47,647 nucleotides of DNA from Litorimonas sp. (GTDB lineage Bacteria > Pseudomonadota > Alphaproteobacteria > Caulobacterales > Maricaulaceae), in assembly GCA_029936425.1 (NCBI GenBank), contig JAPYSU010000021.1:1-47647 (forward strand), read 5' to 3'. Positions within the stretch are counted from its first letter, which is position 1; the number at the start of each line of letters is the position of its first letter. Positions 16,339-24,552 of the stretch are shown one piece after another. A program made the translations under genes and the position numbers. The notes beneath the pieces are model-generated. The model was not told the origin of the DNA. It ran no database searches and worked only from the letters and a program-made list of their open reading frames with translations.

Positions 16339-17135
16339 TTTATTTCGGATTTGAGCGCCTTAAGGACAATATCGCGGCCGCCCAGGCCCCAGAGGTTATT
16401 GTGCAAACCGTCTTCTATTCTATAGGCGGTTTTCGGCCCTTTATATCCTTCGAATAAAAGCTCGCCAAATTTGAGAGGCACAATTGTGTCTTTTGTACCA
16501 TGTATCCAGATGAGCGGAAATGAACCGTTTTGGAGGGCTTCATCAGAAAGAAATTTATCCTTGAGCAAAAACCGGACGGGCAAAAAGGGCATAGCCTCTG
16601 CTCCCACGGCGACAATTGAGTTGAAAGAGGCATCCGCGATAAAAAGAGAAGGTTCGTGAGTTATGGAAAGTTGGGCCGCGACAGCCGAGCCAAGCGAGGT
16701 ACCGTAAAAAACAATATTTTCGGGTGAAATTCCCTGGTTAACCACCCATTCATACTGACGCTTGGCAGCTTCCGTCAGGCTCTTTTGTGTAGGGCTCACC
16801 CCGCTTTGTCCCGGATAGCCGGGATAGCCGACAGACAGAACGCCATGTCCAGCCTCTATTAAATCGTTGAAAACATCATAATGACTATAGATCGCTGACC
16901 CATTGCCATGGAATACCATCACGGTTTTTCCGTCTGGGCTAGTCGGCGGCGTCCACCAAGAAATTATATCGTTTTGGGCATTTCTAATTTCTTCCATCTC
17001 GACATTAACATCGGCAGGAGAAAGATAATTTTCAGGTGGAAAGTAAAGCAGCTTTCGCTGCATCACATAGACCCCAATCACAAGCAGAATGTATAATCCA
17101 ATGAGAACCGCAAGAATGCCGATAACCCATTTCAT
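16335..17135 (-). CDS. Membrane-anchored alpha/beta hydrolase (BEM46-like)
   Basis: A 266-residue serine hydrolase with an N-terminal TM anchor (about 3-25), so the catalytic domain should be extracytoplasmic. Active-site elements are the HGNG oxyanion loop (76-79), the nucleophile elbow GTSLGS (Ser147), Asp216 in HGTKD and His245 in GLHNN, giving a full triad. The architecture matches the BEM46/COG1073 group of lipase- or esterase-like enzymes whose substrates are mostly unknown. It is convergent with the DUF3008 gene, overlapping by 4 nt. Confidence 0.9.
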   Translation of the reverse strand: MKWVIGILAVLIGLYILLVIGVYVMQRKLLYFPPENYLSPADVNVEMEEIRNAQNDIISWWTPPTSPDGKTVMVFHGNGSAIYSHYDVFNDLIEAGHGVLSVGYPGYPGQSGVSPTQKSLTEAAKRQYEWVVNQGISPENIVFYGTSLGSAVAAQLSITHEPSLFIADASFNSIVAVGAEAMPFLPVRFLLKDKFLSDEALQNGSFPLIWIHGTKDTIVPLKFGELLFEGYKGPKTAYRIEDGLHNNLWGLGGRDIVLKALKSEIN

Positions 17136-17172
17136 GACTGTTTGTCTTCGTAAGCCATTCGATAATAAAATC

Positions 17173-17601
17173 TCACATTATAACATTTACTTTGCCTTGA
17201 GGCTTAATCTGCAATCGAGTTTTGCAAGCATTGCAAGACATGAATAGACCACGTTCCTGCAAGGGAGACACTCTACCTTCTTCAACACAATTTGCACAAA
17301 TATATGGGTAGCCATCTATTTCGTCACTTTTCAGCTTCCATACGATACCACCCGTATCAAACCTATGAATTTTATAGCTTTCCGTAACCGATTTTTGTTC
17401 GTTGAGTTTAATAATCTCTTTCTTTAACTCGATATTTTCAACAGTTAGTTCATGGATTTTGCTAACCGCTTCGGTAGCTTCACGCTGAGCCTCACTAATA
17501 ACCTCTTGAAGCGGCTGAACAGCTTCTAAGAGCTCAACATCATCTTTTAATTTAATTAGACGTTTTACGTAGCCAGCAGCTTTGCCGATAGAATCAAACA
17601 T
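17173..17601 (-). CDS. Coiled-coil/zinc-ribbon small protein, AT-rich
   Basis: A 142-residue protein. Residues about 28-72 form a coiled coil (ending ENIELKKEIIKLNEQK), followed by a C-terminal zinc-ribbon pattern with CANC at 102-105 and CNAC at 123-126. The segment between them (YKIHRFDTGGIVWKLKSDEI) is likely a beta-hairpin. It is AT-richer than its neighbours, which together with the isolated position suggests transfer. Similar small zinc-ribbon proteins occur in prophages and accessory islands, but no phage genes are near. Function is unknown. Confidence 0.72.
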   Translation of the reverse strand: MFDSIGKAAGYVKRLIKLKDDVELLEAVQPLQEVISEAQREATEAVSKIHELTVENIELKKEIIKLNEQKSVTESYKIHRFDTGGIVWKLKSDEIDGYPYICANCVEEGRVSPLQERGLFMSCNACKTRLQIKPQGKVNVIM

Positions 17602-17637
17602 AGCTATGAGACTAATTGTAAAACTTGAGGATTGCTA

Positions 17638-17713
17638 CGGGTTCGTGGTGCAACGAACCCGCTTTTTCGGTATCAAACTTTTATAAAGTTTGATTTTGGC
17701 GCGGTGCGCCAAA
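17638..17713. terminator. Three tandem hairpins after the pnt operon
   Basis: Read on the minus strand from the pntB stop, three inverted repeats follow in 76 nt: TTTGGCGC/GCGCCAAA (8-bp stem, 3-nt loop), ATCAAACTTT/AAAGTTTGAT (10-bp stem, 3-nt loop) and CGGGTTCGT/ACGAACCCG (9-bp stem, 6-nt loop). All three stems are perfect. Only the third has an adjacent T-run, and that is on the plus strand (CTTTTTC). They probably end or stabilise the pnt mRNA, but the orientation of any intrinsic terminator is ambiguous. Confidence 0.6.
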
Positions 17714-17716
17714 CCC

Positions 17717-19129
17717 CTACAAAGTCTTAATAATGCTCTCGACCATTTTTTTCGCGTCTGACAGGAGCATCATCGTCTTGTCTTCATAGAACAGATCATT
17801 GTCGATACCGGCATAGCCTGTGGACATGGAGCGTTTGACGACGAGCACGGTGCCGGCTTTATCGACGTCCAGAATAGGCATGCCGAAAATCGGGCTGGAC
17901 GGATCGGTTTTGGCGGACGGGTTCGTCACGTCATTGGCGCCGATAACAAAGGCGACATCCGCATTGGAGAATTCGGAATTAATGTCTTCCAGCTCGAACA
18001 CTTCGTCATAAGGGACGTTCGCTTCGGCGAGGAGCACATTCATGTGGCCCGGCATCCGCCCCGCAACCGGGTGGATAGCGTAAACCACATCGACGCCTTC
18101 TTCCTTCAGCGTATCGGCCATCTCGCGAATGGCGTGTTGGGCCTGCGCTACGGCGAGGCCGTAGCCCGGCACGATGATGACTTTGGACGCATTTTTCATA
18201 ATGAACGCCGCGTCTTCGGCAGAGCCCTGTTTGAACGGGCGCTGTTCCTTGTCGCCGCCTGCAGCGGAGGATGTATCGCCGCCAAATCCGCCGAGAATGA
18301 CGGAAATAAAGCTCCGGTTCATGGCTTTACACATGATGTAGGACAGGATCGCGCCCGAAGAGCCAACGAGCGCGCCGGTCACGATAAGCGCCATATTGCC
18401 GAGCGTGAAACCGAGCGCCGCCGCCGCCCAGCCGGAATAGCTATTTAGCATGGACACCACGACAGGCATGTCCGCGCCGCCGATCGGAATGATAAGCAGA
18501 AAGCCGAGAATAAAAGTAATCGCGACAAGGCTCCAGAGGATTGTCGGATCCGAACCGCCGGATTTCATCAACATCCCGATGAGTACAGCTACGCCGAGGC
18601 CCAGGGCGATATTAATCAAGTGCCGGAAAGGCAGCATAATTGGCGCGCCGGACATGTTCCCGTTCAGCTTGGCAAAGGCAATGACAGAGCCGGAAAAGGT
18701 AATCGCGCCAATGGCCGCGCCGAGTGATAGCTCGAGCAAGCTTCCGGCCTTAATGGTGCCTTCGTCGTTCAGGATGCCGAAGCTATCCGGCGAGAAAAAG
18801 GCGGCAACGGCCACAAGAACAGCTGCCAATCCGACCAAGGAGTGAAACGCCGCAACAAGTTGCGGCATATCCGTCATGGGAATTTTTTTCGCAATTACCG
18901 CGCCGACGACACCGCCGACTGCAAGGCCAGCTCCGGCGAAAAGGAAACCTGTACCGCCCATCCCCGCGACCAAAAATGTCGTCACGATTGCAATGGCAAT
19001 ACCGACCATGCCGTAATAATTCCCGCGGCGGGAGGTTTCAGGAGAGCTTAGCCCCCGCAAGGCCAGAATGAAGAGAACCGCCGAGACTGTGTAGAGGATA
19101 GCGGCAAGATTGGCTGAGAGTTCAGGCAT
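17717..19129 (-). CDS. pntB: NAD(P) transhydrogenase subunit beta
   Basis: A 470-residue subunit of the proton-translocating transhydrogenase. Eight or nine TM helices occupy the first 265 residues. The C-terminal domain III binds NADP(H), with VIIVPGYGLAVAQAQHA, MPGHMNVLLAEANVPYD, VIGANDVTNPSAK and VVKRSMSTGYAGIDNDLF, all characteristic. It uses proton re-entry to reduce NADP+ with NADH. It is the last gene of the three-gene pnt set, 2 nt after the middle gene, and is followed by three hairpins. Confidence 0.97.
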   Translation of the reverse strand: MPELSANLAAILYTVSAVLFILALRGLSSPETSRRGNYYGMVGIAIAIVTTFLVAGMGGTGFLFAGAGLAVGGVVGAVIAKKIPMTDMPQLVAAFHSLVGLAAVLVAVAAFFSPDSFGILNDEGTIKAGSLLELSLGAAIGAITFSGSVIAFAKLNGNMSGAPIMLPFRHLINIALGLGVAVLIGMLMKSGGSDPTILWSLVAITFILGFLLIIPIGGADMPVVVSMLNSYSGWAAAALGFTLGNMALIVTGALVGSSGAILSYIMCKAMNRSFISVILGGFGGDTSSAAGGDKEQRPFKQGSAEDAAFIMKNASKVIIVPGYGLAVAQAQHAIREMADTLKEEGVDVVYAIHPVAGRMPGHMNVLLAEANVPYDEVFELEDINSEFSNADVAFVIGANDVTNPSAKTDPSSPIFGMPILDVDKAGTVLVVKRSMSTGYAGIDNDLFYEDKTMMLLSDAKKMVESIIKTL

Positions 19130-19131
19130 GA

Positions 19132-19461
19132 TTATTTCGCCTTCTTCTTATACATGGCGAGCATACGTTGGGTGACGAGGAAGCCGCCGAATATATTGAC
19201 GGCGCAAAGCGCCACGGCAATCGCGCCGGTCCAGGTGGAGACAGAAGAGCCGCCCAGCGCGCCTGCGGCCACGGCGATCAAAGCGCCCACGATAATCACG
19301 GATGAAATGGCGTTGGTAACAGCCATGAGCGGCGTATGAAGGGCGGGCGTGACCGACCAGACCACATAATATCCGACGAAAATCGCCAGAACGAAAATAG
19401 TCAGTTGGAAAACGATCGGGCTGACGGCGGCGCCTCCCGCCATGATAAGAGCGAAGGTCAT
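19132..19461 (-). CDS. pntAB: NAD(P) transhydrogenase subunit alpha part 2 (membrane segment)
   Basis: A 109-residue membrane subunit with three to four TM helices, corresponding to the C-terminal membrane part of PntA in enterics. Split alpha subunits are usual in alphaproteobacteria such as Rhodospirillum. Motifs include VGYYVVWSVTPALHTPLMAV and FGGFLVTQRMLAMYKKK. It lies 3 nt after part 1 and 2 nt before pntB, so all three are likely co-translated. Confidence 0.95.
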   Translation of the reverse strand: MTFALIMAGGAAVSPIVFQLTIFVLAIFVGYYVVWSVTPALHTPLMAVTNAISSVIIVGALIAVAAGALGGSSVSTWTGAIAVALCAVNIFGGFLVTQRMLAMYKKKAK

Positions 19462-19464
19462 AAT

Positions 19465-20673
19465 CTACCCTTTCTTTTTCCCGGTATTTTTCGCGGCAGG
19501 CTTTTTAGGCGCCGCCTTTTTCGCACCGGGCTTTCCAGCTGGCAAAGAAAGCAAGCGCTCATGAACGACTTCGCCGTCTTTCGTCAGAGCGCAGCCTTTA
19601 ATGATTTCGTCGTCCCAATTCGGCGCATAGGCTCCGGCCTCGGATGTCACCAGAGGCAAGAACGCTTTGAGATTACGCGCAAACATGTTGGAGGCATCCG
19701 CCGCCATACGGGACGGCCAGTTAAGATAGCCAACAATATGGACGCCGTTCTTGGTCGTGACGATTTCGCCTTTCTTGGAGCCTTCAACATTTCCGCCGCG
19801 TTCCACCGCAAGATCGACAATGACAGAGCCGGGCTTCATGGAATCCAGCATGGCCTTATCAATCAATTTCGGCGCGGGGCGTCCCGGAATAAGGGCGGTG
19901 GTAATAACAACATCCTGTTTAGCAACGTGAGACGCGGTCAGCTCGGCCTGAGCCTTTTGATACTCTGGCGACATTTCCTTGGCATATCCACCTGAGGTTT
20001 CGGCGGCTTTGAATTCGTCGTTTTCCACGGCGACAAATTTCGCGCCGAGAGAGGCAACTTGTTCCTTGGCGGCGGGGCGAACGTCAGTCGCCGTCGTCAC
20101 CGCGCCGAGACGGCGGGACGTGGCAATGGCTTGTAGTCCTGCGACCCCCGCGCCCATGACGAATACTTTGGCCGGGGCGATTGTGCCCGCCGCCGTCATC
20201 ATCATTGGCAGAGCGCGGCCATAAATCCCGGCGGCTTCGACCACAGAGCGGTAGCCGGACAAATTGGACTGCGAGGACAGCACGTCCATCGCCTGCGCGC
20301 GCGAAATACGCGGAATATAATCGAGAGCAAAAGCCGTGACGCCGGCTTTGGCGCAGGCCTGAGCGTATTTTGGATTATCGGTCGGGCTCATGGCTCCGGT
20401 AATTCCGGCGCCTTTTTTCAGGCTGCCAACCAGTTTTGCATCCGCCCCGTTTACCGAAAAGACAAGATCGGCATTTTTGACGCAAGCCGTATTGCTGGCG
20501 GCGATCGTCGCGCCTGCCTCTTTATAAGCGGCGTCTGAAAAATCCGCCTCTGCGCCCGCACCTTTGGTCACCGTAATTTTATGACCTGCGGCGACAAAGC
20601 CTTTAACGGTATCCGGCGTCGCGGCGACGCGGCGTTCTGCCGGCCCGGAATCTTTTATAACGGCTATATGCAA
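19465..20673 (-). CDS. pntAA: NAD(P) transhydrogenase subunit alpha part 1 (NAD-binding)
   Basis: A 402-residue soluble domain I that binds NAD(H), homologous to alanine dehydrogenase. It shows the PGPAERRVAATP-like N-terminus (SGPAERRVAATPDTVK), the Rossmann motif VMGAGVAGLQAIATSRRLGA and the mobile loop region near GYAKEMSPEYQKAQ. The last 30 residues are an unusual low-complexity Lys/Ala/Pro tail (PGAKKAAPKKPAAKNTGKKK) just after the catalytic domain. It starts the three-gene pnt unit; a small membrane gene lies 70 nt upstream. Confidence 0.96.
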   Translation of the reverse strand: MHIAVIKDSGPAERRVAATPDTVKGFVAAGHKITVTKGAGAEADFSDAAYKEAGATIAASNTACVKNADLVFSVNGADAKLVGSLKKGAGITGAMSPTDNPKYAQACAKAGVTAFALDYIPRISRAQAMDVLSSQSNLSGYRSVVEAAGIYGRALPMMMTAAGTIAPAKVFVMGAGVAGLQAIATSRRLGAVTTATDVRPAAKEQVASLGAKFVAVENDEFKAAETSGGYAKEMSPEYQKAQAELTASHVAKQDVVITTALIPGRPAPKLIDKAMLDSMKPGSVIVDLAVERGGNVEGSKKGEIVTTKNGVHIVGYLNWPSRMAADASNMFARNLKAFLPLVTSEAGAYAPNWDDEIIKGCALTKDGEVVHERLLSLPAGKPGAKKAAPKKPAAKNTGKKKG

Positions 20674-20743
20674 GACAAATCCCCTTCGACTGAAGTCTTA
20701 ATCTATCGGCCCAAACGACGTCAGCCGGTCAGGCAAAGAGCGC

Positions 20744-21046
20744 TTACCCCGCCAGGAGGCTCAGCAGAAATGAGATTATACCCACAAAGATAGCGGTTCC
20801 CACCAATACGACATACCAGATGGCTTTGAATTTCAGGACCACACCAATCACAAATCCCACAATCAAACTGACAATGAGCGCGCTGAACCAGCCCATACCC
20901 ACGGCAAACACCAAAGTCGGCATAAGAACAATAAGCGCAACAAGAGCGCCGCCATATTTCGTCAGACCCATAAATCCGCCAAATGTGCCGGATTGGGCTT
21001 TGACGTTCATTTCACCGCGATTGTAATTTGAAGAACCAGCTGCCAT
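20744..21046 (-). CDS. aa3-type cytochrome c oxidase subunit IV-like small membrane protein
   Basis: A 100-residue protein with a short polar N-terminus carrying GEMNVKAQSGTFGGFMGLTK, which matches the bacterial aa3-type oxidase subunit IV motif. It is followed by two or three TM helices (about 31-55, 57-72 and 76-98), whereas the classical subunit has one. Genes of this family often precede pntA in alphaproteobacteria. The role in oxidase assembly is inferred from the family; here it may be a transhydrogenase-linked membrane protein. It is 70 nt from pntAA on the same strand and likely co-transcribed. Confidence 0.75.
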   Translation of the reverse strand: MAAGSSNYNRGEMNVKAQSGTFGGFMGLTKYGGALVALIVLMPTLVFAVGMGWFSALIVSLIVGFVIGVVLKFKAIWYVVLVGTAIFVGIISFLLSLLAG

Positions 21047-21198
21047 TTTTCTTTCCTGATGTCTTTTTCAAAGGGTTGTCCGCCCCCATATCCACCCGAG
21101 GATACTGGAGACAAAATTTCGCTTCTGCTATCATGCGCTTGTCCAACGGACAATAGCGCCAACGCCGTGTCGAGGCATATTTTTCCTCTAAAATGGAT

Positions 21199-21214
21199 TT
21201 AACTTCCTGCTAAC
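21199..21214 (+). promoter_or_regulatory. CtrA-box-like site upstream of the sigma-54 regulator
   Basis: TTAACTTCCTGCTAAC fits TTAA-N7-TTAA(C), the CtrA consensus, with one mismatch in the second half (CTAA). It lies 113 nt before the start codon of a TacA-like gene. In Caulobacter, tacA is under direct CtrA control, so this is a plausible regulatory site. It is a single weak match and could be chance. Confidence 0.4.
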
Positions 21215-21326
21215 CCTGATTTTTGGCCAAAAATTCACCTGTTTGTCCCATATTCTTACGAACACCCTCTGGCGTCTCCTCTTCCTTTTGAGAGGGCTGT
21301 CAAATTTAAGAGTAGAAGGTATTTTG

Positions 21327-22793
21327 ATGTCAAAAACTGTCCTGATTGTGGATGACGACCCGACTCAGAGGCGGCTCCTACAGGCCGTGGTCGAGAAAAG
21401 CGGTTTTTCCACCCTGCAAGCGGATAATGGGGACGGGGCTCTGGAAATTGCGCTCGGGGCCAATTCAGATAAGGTCAGTGTCATGTTGCTCGACCTGGTG
21501 ATGCCGGGCCGCGACGGCATGGAAACTTTGGACGAGTTAGCGCTCAAACGTCCGGACTTGCCCGTCATTGTTTTGACAGGCAAAGGCTCTATCGAAACCG
21601 TCGTCAAAGCCATGAAAGCGGGCGCGCGCGATTTTATTGTCAAACCAGCTTCGCCTGAGCGGATTATCGTTTCCATCCGCAACGCGCTTGAAATGAATAC
21701 GCTCGCCACAGAAGTCACGCGGCTGAAAAAGACCTCCGATGGGAGCCTTCAGTTTAATGACCTGATCGGCAATGCCGGAACGATGCGAACCGTTGTTGCG
21801 ATGGGCGAACGCGGCGCGAAGGCCAATATTCCTATCCTGATCACTGGAGAATCCGGGGTCGGGAAAGAAGTCATTGCCCGCGCCATTCAAGGTGCGTCGG
21901 ACCGGGCGGGACGACCCTTTATTACCGTAAACTGCGGGGCTATTCCCGAAAATCTGGTCGAAAGCATTCTATTCGGGCATGAGAAAGGCTCATTCACGGG
22001 CGCGAATAATAAGCATTTGGGCAAATTCCAGGAAGCCCATACGGGAACATTATTTTTGGACGAGATAGGCGAATTACCGCTGGACATGCAGGTAAAATTG
22101 CTCCGCGTTCTTCAGGAGGGCGAAGTTGACCCAGTTGGAGCCAAACGCCCCACACCAGTGGATGTCCGTATTATCAGCGCGACAAACCGCGATCTCCAGG
22201 AGTGCGTTGCGGACGGCTCTTTTCGCGAAGACCTCTATTACCGGTTGAATGTATTCCCTATTGCCGTCCCGCCCCTTCGCGACCGCCGCGAAGACATTCC
22301 GGCCCTGACCGAACATTTCATCAAACGGTTCAACGCTCAAGAACGCCTGAATATTTCCGGCGGCTTGCACGAGACAATCGAGCTTTTGCAAAATTATGAG
22401 TGGAAGGGAAATGTCCGGCAATTGGAGAATATGATCTTTCGGGCGATGATCTTGTCAGATGGCGAGACATTGCGCCCTCAAGACTTCCCCCAAATCACAG
22501 GTGAGGCACCCTCTTTTTCCAAAGGATCACCGTCCGGCCTGGAAAGCTGGACACAGAAACTGGATGAAAAAGCGGCCAATCCGGCAGACGATATGAAAGC
22601 GGTTTCTGTTTTTGATCGCGAAGGTCACCTGAGAAGCCTGGAAGAGGTTGAAAGAGATCTGATTGAATTCGCTATCCAGAATTACTCCGGTCACATGAGC
22701 GAAATTGCCAGACGTCTCGGAATCGGTCGTTCGACGCTTTACCGCAAGGTCCGCGAACATTCTCTTGATGTGGACGACGTTCGCTCCGCCTAA
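21327..22793 (+). CDS. tacA: Sigma-54-dependent response regulator, TacA-like
   Basis: A 488-residue NtrC-family activator. The receiver domain (about 3-120) has DDD at 9-11, phospho-acceptor Asp56 and the signalling Thr/Lys (VLTGKG, VKPAS). The AAA+ domain has GESGVGKE and the sigma-54 contact loop GSFTGA (the usual first Ala is Ser), plus GTLFLDEIGELP. A Fis-type HTH ends the protein (MSEIARRLGIGRSTLYRKVR). The N-terminus (MSKTVLIVDDDPTQRRLLQA) closely recalls Caulobacter TacA, which drives stalk genes from the ShkA-ShpA phosphorelay. The symbol is tentative. The ATG at 21327 was chosen because AGAAGG is correctly spaced and the receiver begins there. Confidence 0.8.
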   Translation: MSKTVLIVDDDPTQRRLLQAVVEKSGFSTLQADNGDGALEIALGANSDKVSVMLLDLVMPGRDGMETLDELALKRPDLPVIVLTGKGSIETVVKAMKAGARDFIVKPASPERIIVSIRNALEMNTLATEVTRLKKTSDGSLQFNDLIGNAGTMRTVVAMGERGAKANIPILITGESGVGKEVIARAIQGASDRAGRPFITVNCGAIPENLVESILFGHEKGSFTGANNKHLGKFQEAHTGTLFLDEIGELPLDMQVKLLRVLQEGEVDPVGAKRPTPVDVRIISATNRDLQECVADGSFREDLYYRLNVFPIAVPPLRDRREDIPALTEHFIKRFNAQERLNISGGLHETIELLQNYEWKGNVRQLENMIFRAMILSDGETLRPQDFPQITGEAPSFSKGSPSGLESWTQKLDEKAANPADDMKAVSVFDREGHLRSLEEVERDLIEFAIQNYSGHMSEIARRLGIGRSTLYRKVREHSLDVDDVRSA

Positions 22794-22923
22794 CAAATAC
22801 CTAGCATTATAGTCTGCCGCATTAAGGCCCTATTCTCCGGCTATATCCTGTCCAAATTGTATATGGTTTTACAAAGTGCAAAGTGTCACTCTGTAGACCC
22901 TAATCTCAAGAAGGACTTAAATT

Positions 22924-23322
22924 ATGCGTTTTTCTGTTTGCGTTTTCGCCTCTCTCTTTTCTCTGAGCCTTTTGGCAATATTCACAGGATCGGCCTCTGC
23001 CGGAGCGCTGCCGACTGAATTCGCTAAACTTGATAGAAATGGTGATAATCAGGTGAGTTTCTCTGAGTATAAGCTTTATGCGGACAGCGCCGGAATCTCT
23101 CCAACCGAAGCCGCCCAGGATTTTGTTAGATCCGCTCAGGGCGACGCTATTTTGACAGAGGATGAGTTAAATCTGGCCCTTTTAATGGAAGGGAAAGCCT
23201 ACGCCCTGAAGCCCGGCACGCCTCCTGATTCTGTGCTCCCTCGAGGTCCGCAGCCTCTGTCGGATGTCCAGAATGTCGAGGAAGAGCCCATATATGGCTA
23301 TGAATCCATTCCGGCGGAATAA
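22924..23322 (+). CDS. Secreted EF-hand protein, first of three paralogues
   Basis: A 132-residue exported protein. The signal peptide runs to about residue 26 (SASA cleavage region). A canonical calcium-binding loop DRNGDNQVSFSE is at 37-48, followed by a helix with the pattern GISPTEAAQDFVRSAQGD and a probable degenerate second EF-hand (ILTEDELNLAL). The C-terminal third is Pro/acidic. The module recurs in the next two genes. A site AAGGA lies 9 nt before the ATG. Calcium binding is expected from the loop; function and location (periplasm or outside) are unknown. Confidence 0.85.
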   Translation: MRFSVCVFASLFSLSLLAIFTGSASAGALPTEFAKLDRNGDNQVSFSEYKLYADSAGISPTEAAQDFVRSAQGDAILTEDELNLALLMEGKAYALKPGTPPDSVLPRGPQPLSDVQNVEEEPIYGYESIPAE

Positions 23323-23478
23323 ACTTCATTTCGAGTAAGAAATTTCCTGCTTTGCTTTCTTGCCGACATTTAATGAAACGGAAGAGGCATCAGGCCGTTA
23401 ATTGGTTGACGGATGCGGACTAAACACTCCCCCCTTCAAACTGTTTCTCCGCGTCCGTCAATTTAAAAGGAGATTTCA

Positions 23479-24351
23479 ATGACCTATCATAATACTGTCG
23501 CCCTTACTGCCATCGCAACTCTATTGACAGCCGCGCCCGCTTTTGCAGGCGACAAGGCTAAAGACATGTCAAAAAAAGAGGTGTTTATGAAAATAGACAC
23601 TAATAGTGATAGCCAATTGACCTTCACCGAATTTGCGACCTTTAGCGAATCGCACGGCGTGAGCACGTCTGTTGCAGCCGAAGAATTCAGCCGATTAGCT
23701 GGCCAAGATACAACTATCAATATGGACGGTTTTGCCGATTTTGATATGGCTGGACTTAAGAAAAATAAGATGAAGTCCGCCATGAAGCAGACTGACAATA
23801 AAATGTCGGCCCCTGACTCAATGCGCGTCGATTCCATACAGACATATGAAAATCAACCCGAGGCAGTTCTAAATCGTACAATAACGACTTCGACCGATAC
23901 CTCCGCAAATATGAATGTTGAATATAAGGATTTCGCCGCACTTGACGCAAATTCAGATGGAAATGTCAGCTATGACGAGTACTGGAAAATGCGTAAGTCT
24001 CAGGGTCTCTCCAGCGCCACGAAAGCAGCTCAGGAGTTCACGAAATTAAGCAATGGCCAAAGGACTTTAAGCCAAAGTCAGTATCAAGCCGCTATATCAA
24101 ATGATGTTCTGAATACGCCTAGATATCGTTCTACGGCTGGAATGGAAGCGTCCGTCACCTCCGACAGCTCTATAGAGACTGATAGAATGAATGAGACCGA
24201 AACCAGACAAGACTATCCAGTCGATAACAATCCGGCGGGACTCAATCAGATGAATGATCCTGATGCCATGTCAAACATGACAAATTCAGGCGCGGAAACT
24301 GATTTGGACAAGACTTCCAATCCGCAAATGAAAGTTTGGGGCGAAAAATAG
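23479..24351 (+). CDS. Secreted protein with two EF-hands, second paralogue
   Basis: A 290-residue exported protein with a clear signal peptide (cleavage near AFA-GD, about residue 23). Two canonical loops occur: DTNSDSQLTFTE at 40-51 and DANSDGNVSYDE at about 156-167. Each is followed by the same helical tail, SHGVSTSVAAEEFSRLAG and GLSSATKAAQEFTKLSNG. A Met/Asp/Thr/Asn-rich polar linker joins them and forms the C-terminus, giving a disordered, acidic chain. A good ribosome-binding site (AAAAGGAG) precedes the ATG and an intrinsic terminator follows. Probably an internal duplication of the single-module paralogues. Function is unknown. Confidence 0.85.
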   Translation: MTYHNTVALTAIATLLTAAPAFAGDKAKDMSKKEVFMKIDTNSDSQLTFTEFATFSESHGVSTSVAAEEFSRLAGQDTTINMDGFADFDMAGLKKNKMKSAMKQTDNKMSAPDSMRVDSIQTYENQPEAVLNRTITTSTDTSANMNVEYKDFAALDANSDGNVSYDEYWKMRKSQGLSSATKAAQEFTKLSNGQRTLSQSQYQAAISNDVLNTPRYRSTAGMEASVTSDSSIETDRMNETETRQDYPVDNNPAGLNQMNDPDAMSNMTNSGAETDLDKTSNPQMKVWGEK

Positions 24352-24375
24352 AGCCGCCTAAACGAATTTAAAACT

Positions 24376-24400
24376 GAAGCCCGCTTCTGGCGGGCTTTTT
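24376..24400 (+). terminator. Intrinsic terminator after the second EF-hand gene
   Basis: AGCCCGC/GCGGGCT form a 7-bp stem with a 5-nt loop and lead directly into a run of five Ts, 25 nt after the stop. This separates the second and third EF-hand genes into different transcripts. Confidence 0.9.
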
Positions 24401-24552
24401 GATAGTTGGCTTTATTATTTAAGCCCTTTTTTGCCTTATTTTCGTCTCAACTCCCAATTTTTTGTAACGCAACAAAACGCGCCTTTAGACATTATATTAG
24501 CAGAACATTCACTCAACTGGGGGTGATTGGCTGATAAGAAAGGAATTTCGAT

